Shown: positions 1 to 6,656 of the stretch, piece after piece
Layout: each line of letters begins with the position of its first letter
Position numbering within the stretch: position 1 is the stretch's first letter
DNA from: Telmatobacter sp. DSM 110680
Lineage (GTDB): Bacteria > Acidobacteriota > Terriglobia > Terriglobales > Acidobacteriaceae
NCBI RefSeq assembly: GCF_039994875.1
Contig: NZ_CP121196.1
Coordinates: 3,038,001-3,102,000, forward strand
Length of the DNA stretch: 64,000 nt
Direction: 5' to 3'
Position numbers and translations under genes: made by a program
Notes under the pieces: model-generated
What the model was told of the DNA's origin: nothing
The model's database searches: none
Seen by the model: only the letters and a program-made list of their open reading frames with translations

Positions 1-46
1 CCGTAGTTTTACGCGATCGCGTACGAGACGATCTGAATGAAAGTAG

Positions 47-72
47 AAAGCCCGGCCAAAGCCGGGCTTTTC
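47..72. terminator. Bidirectional rho-independent terminator
   Basis: A perfect 10-bp stem (AAAGCCCGGC / GCCGGGCTTT) with a CAAA loop. It lies 23 bp past the stop of the minus-strand GvpL/F-like gene. It would also end a plus-strand gene entering from the left, of which too little is present to identify. The A run on one flank and T run on the other suit both directions. Confidence 0.8.
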
Positions 73-94
73 GTTGGAGCTAACGAAGTGAGGT

Positions 95-904
95 TTAGAC
101 CATTGCCGCAACAGGTTGAGCCGCTGACGGAGCATCGGTAGCGATGGGCTCCACAGAAGTAGGCTGCGCAGGAACGTGCGCGCCGCGGGTGAGGCGATGG
201 ACAAAGTGATACGGAGGCCAGGGGCCGGATAGCTGCATCTGGCAGTCGCGCATCATGGCAGTGGTGGTGGTGAATTTGTTCTGGTAGCGCTCCACGTACT
301 TGCGATCGATCAGGTGGGCAATGTCGAGGACCATCTTGCCGGTCTCGGTGAGGCGGCAGCTGACTTCCTCATCCAGGGGTGCGAAAAGGCGATGCATCTG
401 GAAGCTGACGGCGCGTGCCCTCGTCTGGCGTTCACGCTGGCGGGTTGCCGTTTCACGAAGGTTGGTGAGGTATCCGCGGCCTACTTTGTCTGGTGAAAGC
501 TGGCCAAGCTCGCGGGAGCAGGCGCAATCGTCGACCAGAATCTTGAGGTGCATCTCGGTTTTGCCGCGCAGTTTGTCGATGTTACCTAGAAACTGTCGCT
601 GATTGGACCGGATGGATTTGCGGAGACTTTCGTCGTCGTTGAATACGGTACCGAATCGGAAAGGAAGTACGGTGGAATGTTTGAAGCAATCAGCGATGAC
701 GCGAGCATGATCCACGCCTGATTTTTGATTTAAAGATTCGGTGGGATTGTGTTCGCTGACGATAACGGCTAGGTCACTGGCTGGGTAAAGGAAGACCTGA
801 TTTCCGCTTACTCCATGTACAGATTCAAGCGGAACTGGTTTTCGGTGGCGGGCTAATTCTGGGAAGGCTTGTTTTTCACCAATGCAATAGGCATACCATG
901 CCAT
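95..904 (-). CDS. GvpL/GvpF family protein, solitary
   Basis: This 269-aa protein matches the GvpL/GvpF family of gas-vesicle accessory proteins. Family-like signatures are STVLPFRFGTVF at residues 77-88 and SGPWPPYHFV at about 226-235. The last 27 residues are an Ala/Pro/Thr-rich tail outside the domain. In true gas-vesicle clusters GvpF/L bind the shell protein GvpA, but no GvpA, GvpN or other gvp gene is in the window, so a gas-vesicle role is not supported here. The start is ATG at 904 with a GGAGTG-like ribosome site upstream. It is monocistronic as far as can be seen, with a terminator just beyond its stop. Confidence 0.85.
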   Translation of the reverse strand: MAWYAYCIGEKQAFPELARHRKPVPLESVHGVSGNQVFLYPASDLAVIVSEHNPTESLNQKSGVDHARVIADCFKHSTVLPFRFGTVFNDDESLRKSIRSNQRQFLGNIDKLRGKTEMHLKILVDDCACSRELGQLSPDKVGRGYLTNLRETATRQRERQTRARAVSFQMHRLFAPLDEEVSCRLTETGKMVLDIAHLIDRKYVERYQNKFTTTTAMMRDCQMQLSGPWPPYHFVHRLTRGAHVPAQPTSVEPIATDAPSAAQPVAAMV

Positions 905-1235
905 ATGAAGGCACTCCGTGTGCGGACGCCGGTAAGCGCGCCGCTCGTTAGTGAAGCTCTGTGAACTCAGTTAGAACAGCGTTTCGACACAGGGCGAAGG
1001 ATCCCCAATTGGACTACCGGGAATACTAGTCCTCGCATTAGACCGCTGGCAATGATCTGCATCACGAAGCGCATAAAAGGTACGTAGAGATTGCAAAATC
1101 GCTTTTATTGCGTGAAAACACCGCTTAACGATATCGAGTTTTCCTCAAAAGAAGGGCAAAGTGGCAGGAAACGCGAGTTCTTGGCGCGGTTGTTTGAGGC
1201 TGCAGAGGCCAGATGCGGCAGAAATGAGACGCTGC
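905..1235. other. Intergenic stretch without recognised gene
   Basis: About 330 bases between two minus-strand genes. Open frames here are short, lack a good ribosome site and look like shadows. It presumably holds the promoter of the GvpL/F-like gene, but no convincing -35/-10 pair was found. Confidence 0.5.
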
Positions 1236-1889
1236 TTAGAAGCGGATGATGTAGGCAATCCGGACGCAAAGCAGGACCGTGAAGAGGATGGAGAGCAGAA
1301 GAAGGATGGTGACAAGGCGCATAAATGACGAGGTGCGTTTGGCGAGTTTGGCGACATGTTCGATCAATTCGGCTTGATCGGCGGCGCTTTTCTGGACGGC
1401 TTCCTGTACGGTGGCGAATTCGTCCTGTAGGCGCTGGATGGCGCGCTTCTGCTCGGTGGTGTGGAAAGTGAGGGCGCGTTGATCTGCCTGAATCCGAGCG
1501 ATGGATTCTTCGAGCGGCTTTAGATCCAGCTCTTGCATAGGGCGATTGGCGAGGAGATTGGTGGCGGCGGAGACAAAATTGCCTTCGAGGAGTGGGAGCA
1601 TTTTGCCGACGTAGGGGAGGACGGTCTTTGCCATCCCGATGGCGCGTTCAAAGGGGGTTGGCTTTGGCGGGGTGGGGCGGGAGAGCGCGGTATTAACCGG
1701 GTTTGGAACTGGGACTGGGCGCGTCGCGGTTTCGGGGCGCTTTATTGCGGCTGGGTCGTCGTAGTTGGCGTACCTGATCCTGGGGCCGGGGGGGTGCGGC
1801 GGCGTCTGAATTTCCACGTCGGGGCCGACCTGCTTCGGGCGCGTTACGGGGTCGGTCGGATCTGGGCCAAGGGGATCGATCATAAGCAC
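1236..1889 (-). CDS. Tail-anchored coiled-coil membrane protein, unknown family
   Basis: A 217-aa protein I do not recognise. Residues 1-75 are Pro-rich and probably disordered. Residues 80-115 are amphipathic (IGMAKTVLPYVGKMLPLLEG). About 118-185 form heptad-like coiled coil rich in Glu, Gln and Ala. The C-terminus (about 190-215) is one hydrophobic segment, TILLLLSILFTVLLCVRIAY. With no N-terminal signal, the layout suggests a cytoplasmic coiled-coil domain held at the membrane by a C-terminal anchor. It is divergent from the DUF502 gene at 1980. Confidence 0.7.
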   Translation of the reverse strand: MLMIDPLGPDPTDPVTRPKQVGPDVEIQTPPHPPGPRIRYANYDDPAAIKRPETATRPVPVPNPVNTALSRPTPPKPTPFERAIGMAKTVLPYVGKMLPLLEGNFVSAATNLLANRPMQELDLKPLEESIARIQADQRALTFHTTEQKRAIQRLQDEFATVQEAVQKSAADQAELIEHVAKLAKRTSSFMRLVTILLLLSILFTVLLCVRIAYIIRF

Positions 1890-1979
1890 CGTCGTCTCTA
1901 ACTATAGGGGAACCACCGTCAAAGCCCAATTCGGAAAAAACGGAAGAAACTCTCGTATTCTTGAGACCAGGAGCTCACT

Positions 1980-2669
1980 TTGAATCCTGTAATGGCACGT
2001 GTCCTGCGGAGTCTGCAGCGCAATATTCTGGCCGGCATCATTACGGCGGGACCGCTGTTTGTGACGTGGCTGGTATTCAGCTTTCTGCTGGGCAGTTTAG
2101 CCAAGGCGGGACTGCCCCTGGTACACGTGCTGGCTGCTATTTTCCCCGAGGACTGGCTGGCGGGTCCGGTGATGCAGTCATTTCTAGCCGTGGTGCTGAC
2201 GCTGGTCGTGCTGTATGTGCTGGGGCGGGTTACTTCGCTGGTGATCGGGAAGCAGGCTTTCAGCTTGTTTGAGTCGATGTTGGAACGTCTGCCGTTTGTC
2301 GCGAAGGTGTATACCTCGGTGCGCCAACTGATCGACTCGATGCTGGTGAAGAAGGACACAAATCAGCGCGTCGTGCTGGTGGATTTTCCGATTGCGGGAC
2401 AGAAGAGCATCGGGTTTTTGACGCGGACGATGGTGGACTCGAATAGCGGCGAGGAGGTGGCGGCTGTGCTGCTGCCGAACGCGATCAATCCGACTTCGGC
2501 GTTTCTGCAATTGCTGCCGCTGAGCCGGGTGACGATGACCGACCTTACCATGGAGCAGGCGATGAGCATGCTGATGACGGGCGGGGCAGTGGCTCCGGAG
2601 AGCTTGGTGTTTTCGCGGCCTGAAGTGCTGCGGGAAGAAGCGGGCGCTGTTCTTATTCCGCCGCGTTAG
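1980..2669 (+). CDS. DUF502 domain inner-membrane protein
   Basis: A 229-aa protein typical of the DUF502 family, whose function is unknown. Two membrane segments are visible: residues about 14-38 (GIITAGPLFVTWLVFSFLLG) and about 62-84 (FLAVVLTLVVLYVLGRV). The soluble C-terminal half carries the family-like KVYTSVRQLID and GFLTRTM stretches. The chosen start is TTG at 1980, which has AGGAG about 10 bases upstream. An in-frame ATG at 1992 is an alternative. Its 3' end overlaps the convergent neighbour by 17 bp. Confidence 0.85.
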   Translation: MNPVMARVLRSLQRNILAGIITAGPLFVTWLVFSFLLGSLAKAGLPLVHVLAAIFPEDWLAGPVMQSFLAVVLTLVVLYVLGRVTSLVIGKQAFSLFESMLERLPFVAKVYTSVRQLIDSMLVKKDTNQRVVLVDFPIAGQKSIGFLTRTMVDSNSGEEVAAVLLPNAINPTSAFLQLLPLSRVTMTDLTMEQAMSMLMTGGAVAPESLVFSRPEVLREEAGAVLIPPR

Positions 2670-3789
2670 CTGTTGGCCTATCAACGTCATCTGCGGGATG
2701 GTGGTCGGCGATCTCTTCAGCGACTTCGCTTTCGTGGGTGACCTTGCGCAGGCTGACATGTTCGAACTGCGCCCAGATGAGACCGACGGGGATGACGGCC
2801 AGGAACGTCACGAGAAGCAGGGTTGCCGCGCAGGCAGTGGCTGCCTCAGGCGAAGCGCCGAAAAGTCCGGTAAGCGCAGCAGCGACGGCAACAATTTGGG
2901 TGAACCAGCCTAGGACGGGCAACTGGAAGATGCTTGCGCCGCCGCTGGCGATCATGAGCAGAACGCACTTGGGTGGAGTGATTGAAGCCAGCTCGTGGCT
3001 GGCTGTGAAGGCCTGACAGGTTATCAGGTAGGCATAGGCGATAAGAATCCACATTCCGATTGATAGAGAAGCGGTAACGGCGAACTCCGAGAAGGAGCGC
3101 ATGGTATCAAGGCCGGCGTGGAAGGTGCGGATCTTTTCACCGATAGCGGCACCGAGTTTTTTGGAGATTAGGCCGAAAGCTCGCTCGAAGAACGATGCGA
3201 CTGGAGCGCCCCAGAGTCGAACGGCGACCAGGAAGAGCGCGCCGAAGAGCGTGAGGGCCAGGCCGCCATACCGCGCGAAGAAGGTTGCGAGCAAAGGGGA
3301 ATGACTTTGCATGGCAGAGACCATACCTGAGTGGCTGGTTGCCTTGACGATGTCGGCTTCCGGAATCCAGAGCATAGCAATTGAAAAAATGAGCGCCATC
3401 GATCCGGCGTCAAAGAGCCGCTCGACAATGTATACAGCGAATTGAGAACTGAGCGGCAGGCCGGTCTTTTTGGAGACGAGGTAGGGGCGGACAGGGTCGG
3501 CGACGCGGCCAATCAGAGCAATGGCAGCGAATCCCATAACCTGGGTTCCGAGAAGAGAGAAAGGAGGAATTTTCTTGTTGTGCTTGAGCAGAGTGGCCCA
3601 GCGGACAGAACGGAAGACGAATGCCAGATAGATACAGCACATTCCAACGGCAATCTTGCGCCAGTCTGCCTCTGCCAGTTGTGTCCGAAAGACGTGAAAG
3701 TCAAAGCGGAACCTCTGGCGGCCCCAGAGGAAGAGTGCAACCAGCGCTGCCAGGACTACGAGGCCCAGAATCCACTGCTTCTTGTTCAA
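2653..3789 (-). CDS. Lysylphosphatidylglycerol synthase-type TM (flippase-like) protein
   Basis: A 378-aa polytopic membrane protein of the lysylphosphatidylglycerol synthase transmembrane / UPF0104 (YbhN/AglD-like) family. It has about eight hydrophobic segments, the conserved early stretch FVFRSVRWATLL, and GRVADPVRPYLVSKKTGLPL, which is characteristic of these proteins. No soluble aminoacyltransferase domain is present, so it is the stand-alone membrane form. Related proteins are proposed lipid flippases, but the substrate is not evident. The start is TTG at 3789 preceded by GGAGAACGC. It is convergent with the DUF502 gene. Confidence 0.8.
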   Translation of the reverse strand: MNKKQWILGLVVLAALVALFLWGRQRFRFDFHVFRTQLAEADWRKIAVGMCCIYLAFVFRSVRWATLLKHNKKIPPFSLLGTQVMGFAAIALIGRVADPVRPYLVSKKTGLPLSSQFAVYIVERLFDAGSMALIFSIAMLWIPEADIVKATSHSGMVSAMQSHSPLLATFFARYGGLALTLFGALFLVAVRLWGAPVASFFERAFGLISKKLGAAIGEKIRTFHAGLDTMRSFSEFAVTASLSIGMWILIAYAYLITCQAFTASHELASITPPKCVLLMIASGGASIFQLPVLGWFTQIVAVAAALTGLFGASPEAATACAATLLLVTFLAVIPVGLIWAQFEHVSLRKVTHESEVAEEIADHHPADDVDRPTANAAE

Positions 3790-3943
3790 GCGTTCTCCGT
3801 TTCGTTTGCTGCATTTGATTTTATGGGTATAGAGCGGGTCCGCAGCAGACCAACGTAATGTCTGATGTACTTTATGGGAGTTGGTGCGCGCGAAGGGCTG
3901 CGGAATGTTCGCTGCAGGAAGAAAACGTCGAGTTTGGATGCTG

Positions 3944-4063
3944 CTAGGACTTGATGATGATTAAGAGGATGACTGCCACGATGGCGGCGAACGCCAGCGC
4001 ATAGCCGATTACCCGGCGAGCGGTCCAATGGCGGAACTTCTCAAAAAAATAGGGCCTACGCAA
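3944..4063 (-). CDS. Putative 39-aa single-span membrane microprotein
   Basis: A short frame encoding a basic N-terminus (RRPYFFEKFRHWTARR) followed by one hydrophobic helix (VIGYALAFAAIVAVILLIII) and a KS terminus. This is a textbook N-in single-span layout. The start is TTG at 4063 with GAGG 11 bases upstream, and an in-frame stop lies immediately before it. It sits upstream of the flippase-like gene on the same strand, about 155 bp away. No family was recognised and the call rests on composition only. Confidence 0.4.
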   Translation of the reverse strand: MRRPYFFEKFRHWTARRVIGYALAFAAIVAVILLIIIKS

Positions 4064-4255
4064 ATCCCAGACGCCTCACAGCAAGATCCTGCTATTGAAT
4101 TTATATGATCTGATGCGGATCGAATCCAGAACCTCGCGGATCACAGGACATTTCGCTGCAACCTTGCGGCGAGCGACCAAGTCGGTCGTACGTTCAAACC
4201 TTTTGTGGAAAACTGCAAATTTCGGGGAGTATGTACTTTACTCAATGGGTCGCCT

Positions 4256-5263
4256 TTAGGGAAGTGTGTATGTGGACCCGTTTTGAGCCAACAACACTTC
4301 TGTTGCTTTTCTTCCTGAAGGCGGTGGATGGGCAGCCACAGAAAAGTCCAATAAGCAATCAACAAATACTAGCGTGGGCCCGGAAAGCGAAGTTTTTCCC
4401 ATCTTATGCCAAACGCCATTCACATCTCGGTAGCTCACAAATCTCATGTCATTGTTGAATGCCAAGATGATGTTGATTGCTCCGCCGCGATAGACAATGA
4501 GGCAATGCGTGAAGGCGATGCGAGGCGACTTGCGTTGAAGGATGAGGTTAAACACTGCTGCGTCTTCTGGCGAATCCAACTCCATCCGGCAATCAGAGAA
4601 TTTTGCATTTCCGACTTGTACAGTCTCGGGTCCAGCTGAACCCGGTGGACGGTCAATGCTCTCCACTCTCATCCCGCCCGGCGCTTGATCCCTGCAATTG
4701 GGGAGACTCGGCTGTGTGAGTTTCTCTGGGTTGGTCACTCCGATTCTGGAGCGATAGTTGATAAATTCAGAGGCGGTAGGCCAATAGCTGACCGCCTCTG
4801 AATTTATTTGCAGCATCTTTTTGCCCAAAGCTTCAGTAATCTGAGGTTTCGCCTTCACATCTTGATCTTTTGCAACCGCCAAGAGACCTTTTAGTGCCGG
4901 AAGCCGCTCTCCCAGTTCTTTACTTGATAGCTTAGAAACATTCTCGAATTGATGATCTACGACATCACGAATAAATGGTTTCAGGTCATCTAGGCTCGTC
5001 TCAATTTTCGACAAGTGCGTGTTCGCTTCTCCCATCGTTTTGATGGGTTCCTTTAATTGATTACCAACTTCTATAGATATTTGGTTTTTTTGGTCATTTT
5101 CAAGGTGCGGCTCTATCCATGTAAGGAACATGATGGGAATGCCGATCACTGTCGCGACAAGAGAAGCCAGAGCCATATAGAATGACCCGTCTTTTGGCTT
5201 GGCGGTTTTAGACTCCACCATCGATTGAACCTCAGCGGGAAATTGCAACTGGGAGTACTGCAT
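4256..5263 (-). CDS. Membrane-anchored coiled-coil protein of unknown family
   Basis: A 335-aa protein not assigned to any family. There is a membrane segment at about residues 30-50 (ALASLVATVIGIPIMFLTWI). A long charged, heptad-like region follows (about 55-145), then a C-terminal globular region with Cys residues and IVYRGGAINIILAFNNDMRF. The start is ATG at 5263, chosen because AGGAG lies 9 bases upstream; a longer frame reaches 5332 but lacks one. The gene is visibly AT-richer than its neighbours, suggesting acquisition by transfer. Orientation suggests a cytoplasmic or periplasmic C-terminal domain tethered to the inner membrane. Confidence 0.65.
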   Translation of the reverse strand: MQYSQLQFPAEVQSMVESKTAKPKDGSFYMALASLVATVIGIPIMFLTWIEPHLENDQKNQISIEVGNQLKEPIKTMGEANTHLSKIETSLDDLKPFIRDVVDHQFENVSKLSSKELGERLPALKGLLAVAKDQDVKAKPQITEALGKKMLQINSEAVSYWPTASEFINYRSRIGVTNPEKLTQPSLPNCRDQAPGGMRVESIDRPPGSAGPETVQVGNAKFSDCRMELDSPEDAAVFNLILQRKSPRIAFTHCLIVYRGGAINIILAFNNDMRFVSYRDVNGVWHKMGKTSLSGPTLVFVDCLLDFSVAAHPPPSGRKATEVLLAQNGSTYTLP

Positions 5264-5322
5264 CAGGCAAACTCCTGCGGTACGCTTATTGAAAGCGTTG
5301 CCCGACGCGCGACACATCAGAA

Positions 5323-5359
5323 ACACAAGCAACCCGCTGGCAGGCGGGTTTTCTTGTGT
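5323..5359 (-). terminator. Hairpin terminator after the minus-strand micro-gene cluster
   Basis: Stem AACCCGC / GCGGGTT, extended outward by ACACAAG / CTTGTGT flanks. It begins 13 bases beyond the stop of the frameshifted small gene at 5372, in the place expected for a terminator of that cluster. It also separates that cluster from the 335-aa gene downstream. Confidence 0.65.
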
Positions 5360-5371
5360 AAGAATCCTAAT

Positions 5372-5505
5372 CTATTTAGGCCACCCGATAGCCGGTTTCT
5401 TCTTGGCTAGAGACTTCTTAACCGCATCCTGCCATTTGCCCTTGATCTTGAGCATTTCAGGCTTTGGTCCGGTCTTCGCGGTTTCTTCTTCGCAGGCTTA
5501 CACAT
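5372..5505 (-). pseudogene. Small basic protein (about 44 aa) with a one-base frameshift
   Basis: Read from ATG at 5505 the frame gives MCKPAKKK and then goes out of register. In the -1 frame it continues as TAKTGPKPEMLKIKGKWQDA and ends VKKSLAKKKPAIGWPK with a stop at 5372. Adding a single A in the AAGAAGAAACC run (about 5480-5490) restores one continuous 44-residue Lys/Pro-rich protein. From memory, small proteins with the LKI.G.W..AVKKSL.KK...GWPK ending occur in other bacteria, but this is unverified. Its ATG overlaps the stop of the preceding small gene (ATGTGTAA). It is either decayed, a sequencing slip, or a programmed frameshift. Confidence 0.45.
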
Positions 5506-5662
5506 GGTTTGGAGAGGCTTTGTATGTCAGTCTCTTACCCTCAGCCGATTTTACCGCCAGAATCGTTCTCTCGCCGTCATTCAACCTGCGATTATTCCAA
5601 AGGAAGTCGTACTGCCAGAGATAACCATAGATACAACTCAACCAGACAAGGAGCTCAATCAA
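5498..5662 (-). CDS. Putative 54-aa small protein in overlapping micro-operon
   Basis: Starts at TTG 5662 with a strong GGGGAGG six to nine bases upstream. The product has a hydrophobic aromatic N-terminus (IELLVWLSCIYGYLWQYDFL) and a soluble C-terminus (NDGERTILAVKSAEGKRLTY). Its start overlaps the upstream small frame's stop (TTGA) and its stop overlaps the next gene's ATG, as in tightly coupled operons. A competing plus-strand frame (5504-5764) is also open, but it has no ribosome site and no such junctions. Family unknown. Confidence 0.45.
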   Translation of the reverse strand: MIELLVWLSCIYGYLWQYDFLWNNRRLNDGERTILAVKSAEGKRLTYKASPNHV

Positions 5663-5818
5663 GAGCCGCCTCCCCGCACGCCGTTAACCAGCAGGTTCAC
5701 CGCCGCGATTTGCACGACCGCTGCAATGTTTGATGTCCCAAATATTTTCTCGGCAGAATTGTAGTGATGCGCTAGTTCTCATTCTCTTTTTATAGGCTCC
5801 GATGTAATCTTCTTTCAC
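5659..5818 (-). pseudogene. Short gene with a frame break, first of the micro-operon
   Basis: From GTG at 5818 the frame reads KEDYIGAYKKRM. Skipping one base near 5779 joins it to a second open stretch, ELAHHYNSAEKIFGTSNIAA, ending LLVNGVRGGGS with stop at 5659. The second stretch has no start codon of its own and an in-frame TGA just before it, so the two halves look like one roughly 52-residue gene broken by a one-base insertion. Its stop overlaps the next TTG start. Only the overlap pattern and composition support this. Confidence 0.35.
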
Positions 5819-5854
5819 ATTCCTTTGCTCTCTTCCCCGGAAAGTTCTGGAACA

Positions 5855-6085
5855 GTGAAGACCACTGCGGAACGGGACGTGCTTCTCGAAGTGATCGAGA
5901 GATGCGCATGGTTGATCGACTACTACGGCCGCAGCGGAGGGAACGATCCGTCTGTACTCGTATTCAAGACGACGATGGAGCGGGCGATTCGCAATCTCGA
6001 ATCGCTCATGCCAGCGACTCCGTCCGAAGTCGGTGCAGAATCGACAACAAGGTCGCCCAAGTCCATCGCCAAGTTAGATGACTGA
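5855..6085 (+). CDS. Small hypothetical protein
   Basis: A 76-aa soluble protein from GTG 5855; the frame extends to a TTG at 5825, which has no better ribosome site. The body reads like a helical domain (ERDVLLEVIERCAWLIDYYG and VFKTTMERAIRNLESLM) followed by a Ser/Thr-rich tail. Its stop overlaps the ATG of the next 41-aa frame by 8 bases. No family recognised. It starts 36 bp from the divergent minus-strand micro-operon, leaving little room for two promoters. Confidence 0.5.
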   Translation: MKTTAERDVLLEVIERCAWLIDYYGRSGGNDPSVLVFKTTMERAIRNLESLMPATPSEVGAESTTRSPKSIAKLDD

Positions 6086-6203
6086 AGCATTGATCTGGCC
6101 GAGGCAAATCCGCGCCTTGCGGCTGCTTTCACTGAACCAAATCGCTGTAGCTTACTGTGACCAGCTAGACAAGAACTTCTTGACCTCGATCGCATCGATA
6201 TAG
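6078..6203 (+). CDS. Putative 41-aa small protein coupled to upstream gene
   Basis: ATG at 6078 overlaps the stop of the preceding gene (ATGACTGA), suggesting translational coupling. The product begins MTEALIWPRQIRALRLLSLN and ends NFLTSIASI. It is helical and amphipathic without a clear membrane span. It is followed after 15 bases by a membrane-protein frame. Family unknown; the call rests on junction geometry. Confidence 0.35.
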   Translation: MTEALIWPRQIRALRLLSLNQIAVAYCDQLDKNFLTSIASI

Positions 6204-6218
6204 TGCGATCTCGATGCG

Positions 6219-6557
6219 GTGTATATTGCGGGTGACGTGAATTCCGCAGAAACAGCTGCTCCGCACGGCGTTCGGCCTCTTCTGTGTTCCGTGATAAATG
6301 GGATCGCAGGGGCGTTGGGCGTGGTCGCGGCTTTCTTGTTCGTCTTCGGTGGCCACTTCCTTCAACTGTTTTTCGGCGCTGGCCGAATTTTTGCCGAGAT
6401 GGAGTGCATGGCTGTTGCGGCTGTGATTGGGCTGGTTGCCGCTCTGCTGAAAGGTGCCGCTGATCGCGTGGAAGATCCCCACTTCAACGAGACTGTTGTT
6501 CTCGCGCTGGGCAATGTACAGGATGCGCATCCGCCTAAAGAGCCATCGCAGCAGTGA
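6219..6557 (+). CDS. Small multi-span membrane protein
   Basis: A 112-aa frame from GTG 6219 with two or three hydrophobic segments (VINGIAGALGVVAAFLFVFG and MECMAVAAVIGLVAALLKGA). A soluble C-terminus follows, ending in Pro/Glu/Gln. A longer minus-strand frame over the same region has the look of an antisense shadow rich in His, Arg and Ser. No good ribosome site is seen at the GTG, so the start is uncertain. Family not recognised. Confidence 0.5.
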   Translation: MYIAGDVNSAETAAPHGVRPLLCSVINGIAGALGVVAAFLFVFGGHFLQLFFGAGRIFAEMECMAVAAVIGLVAALLKGAADRVEDPHFNETVVLALGNVQDAHPPKEPSQQ

Positions 6558-6656
6558 GTGGTTATGTGGTTTGTTATGAACAGCTTTAATGCGCGGTACA
6601 TGACACAGTGGAAGTAGACTCCGACACAATCTCAACTGTTCGGAAGAAAGAACACG

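Noticed and set aside
4100-4160. Stretch with GATCGAATCC resembling a tRNA T-arm, a possible attachment site
   Set aside because: The rest of a cloverleaf cannot be formed and no matching copy was seen at the other side of the islet.
5504-5764. An 86-codon plus-strand frame over the micro-operon
   Set aside because: Partly protein-like, but it lacks a ribosome site, and the opposite strand shows overlapping start/stop junctions and a terminator. Left as the main competing reading.
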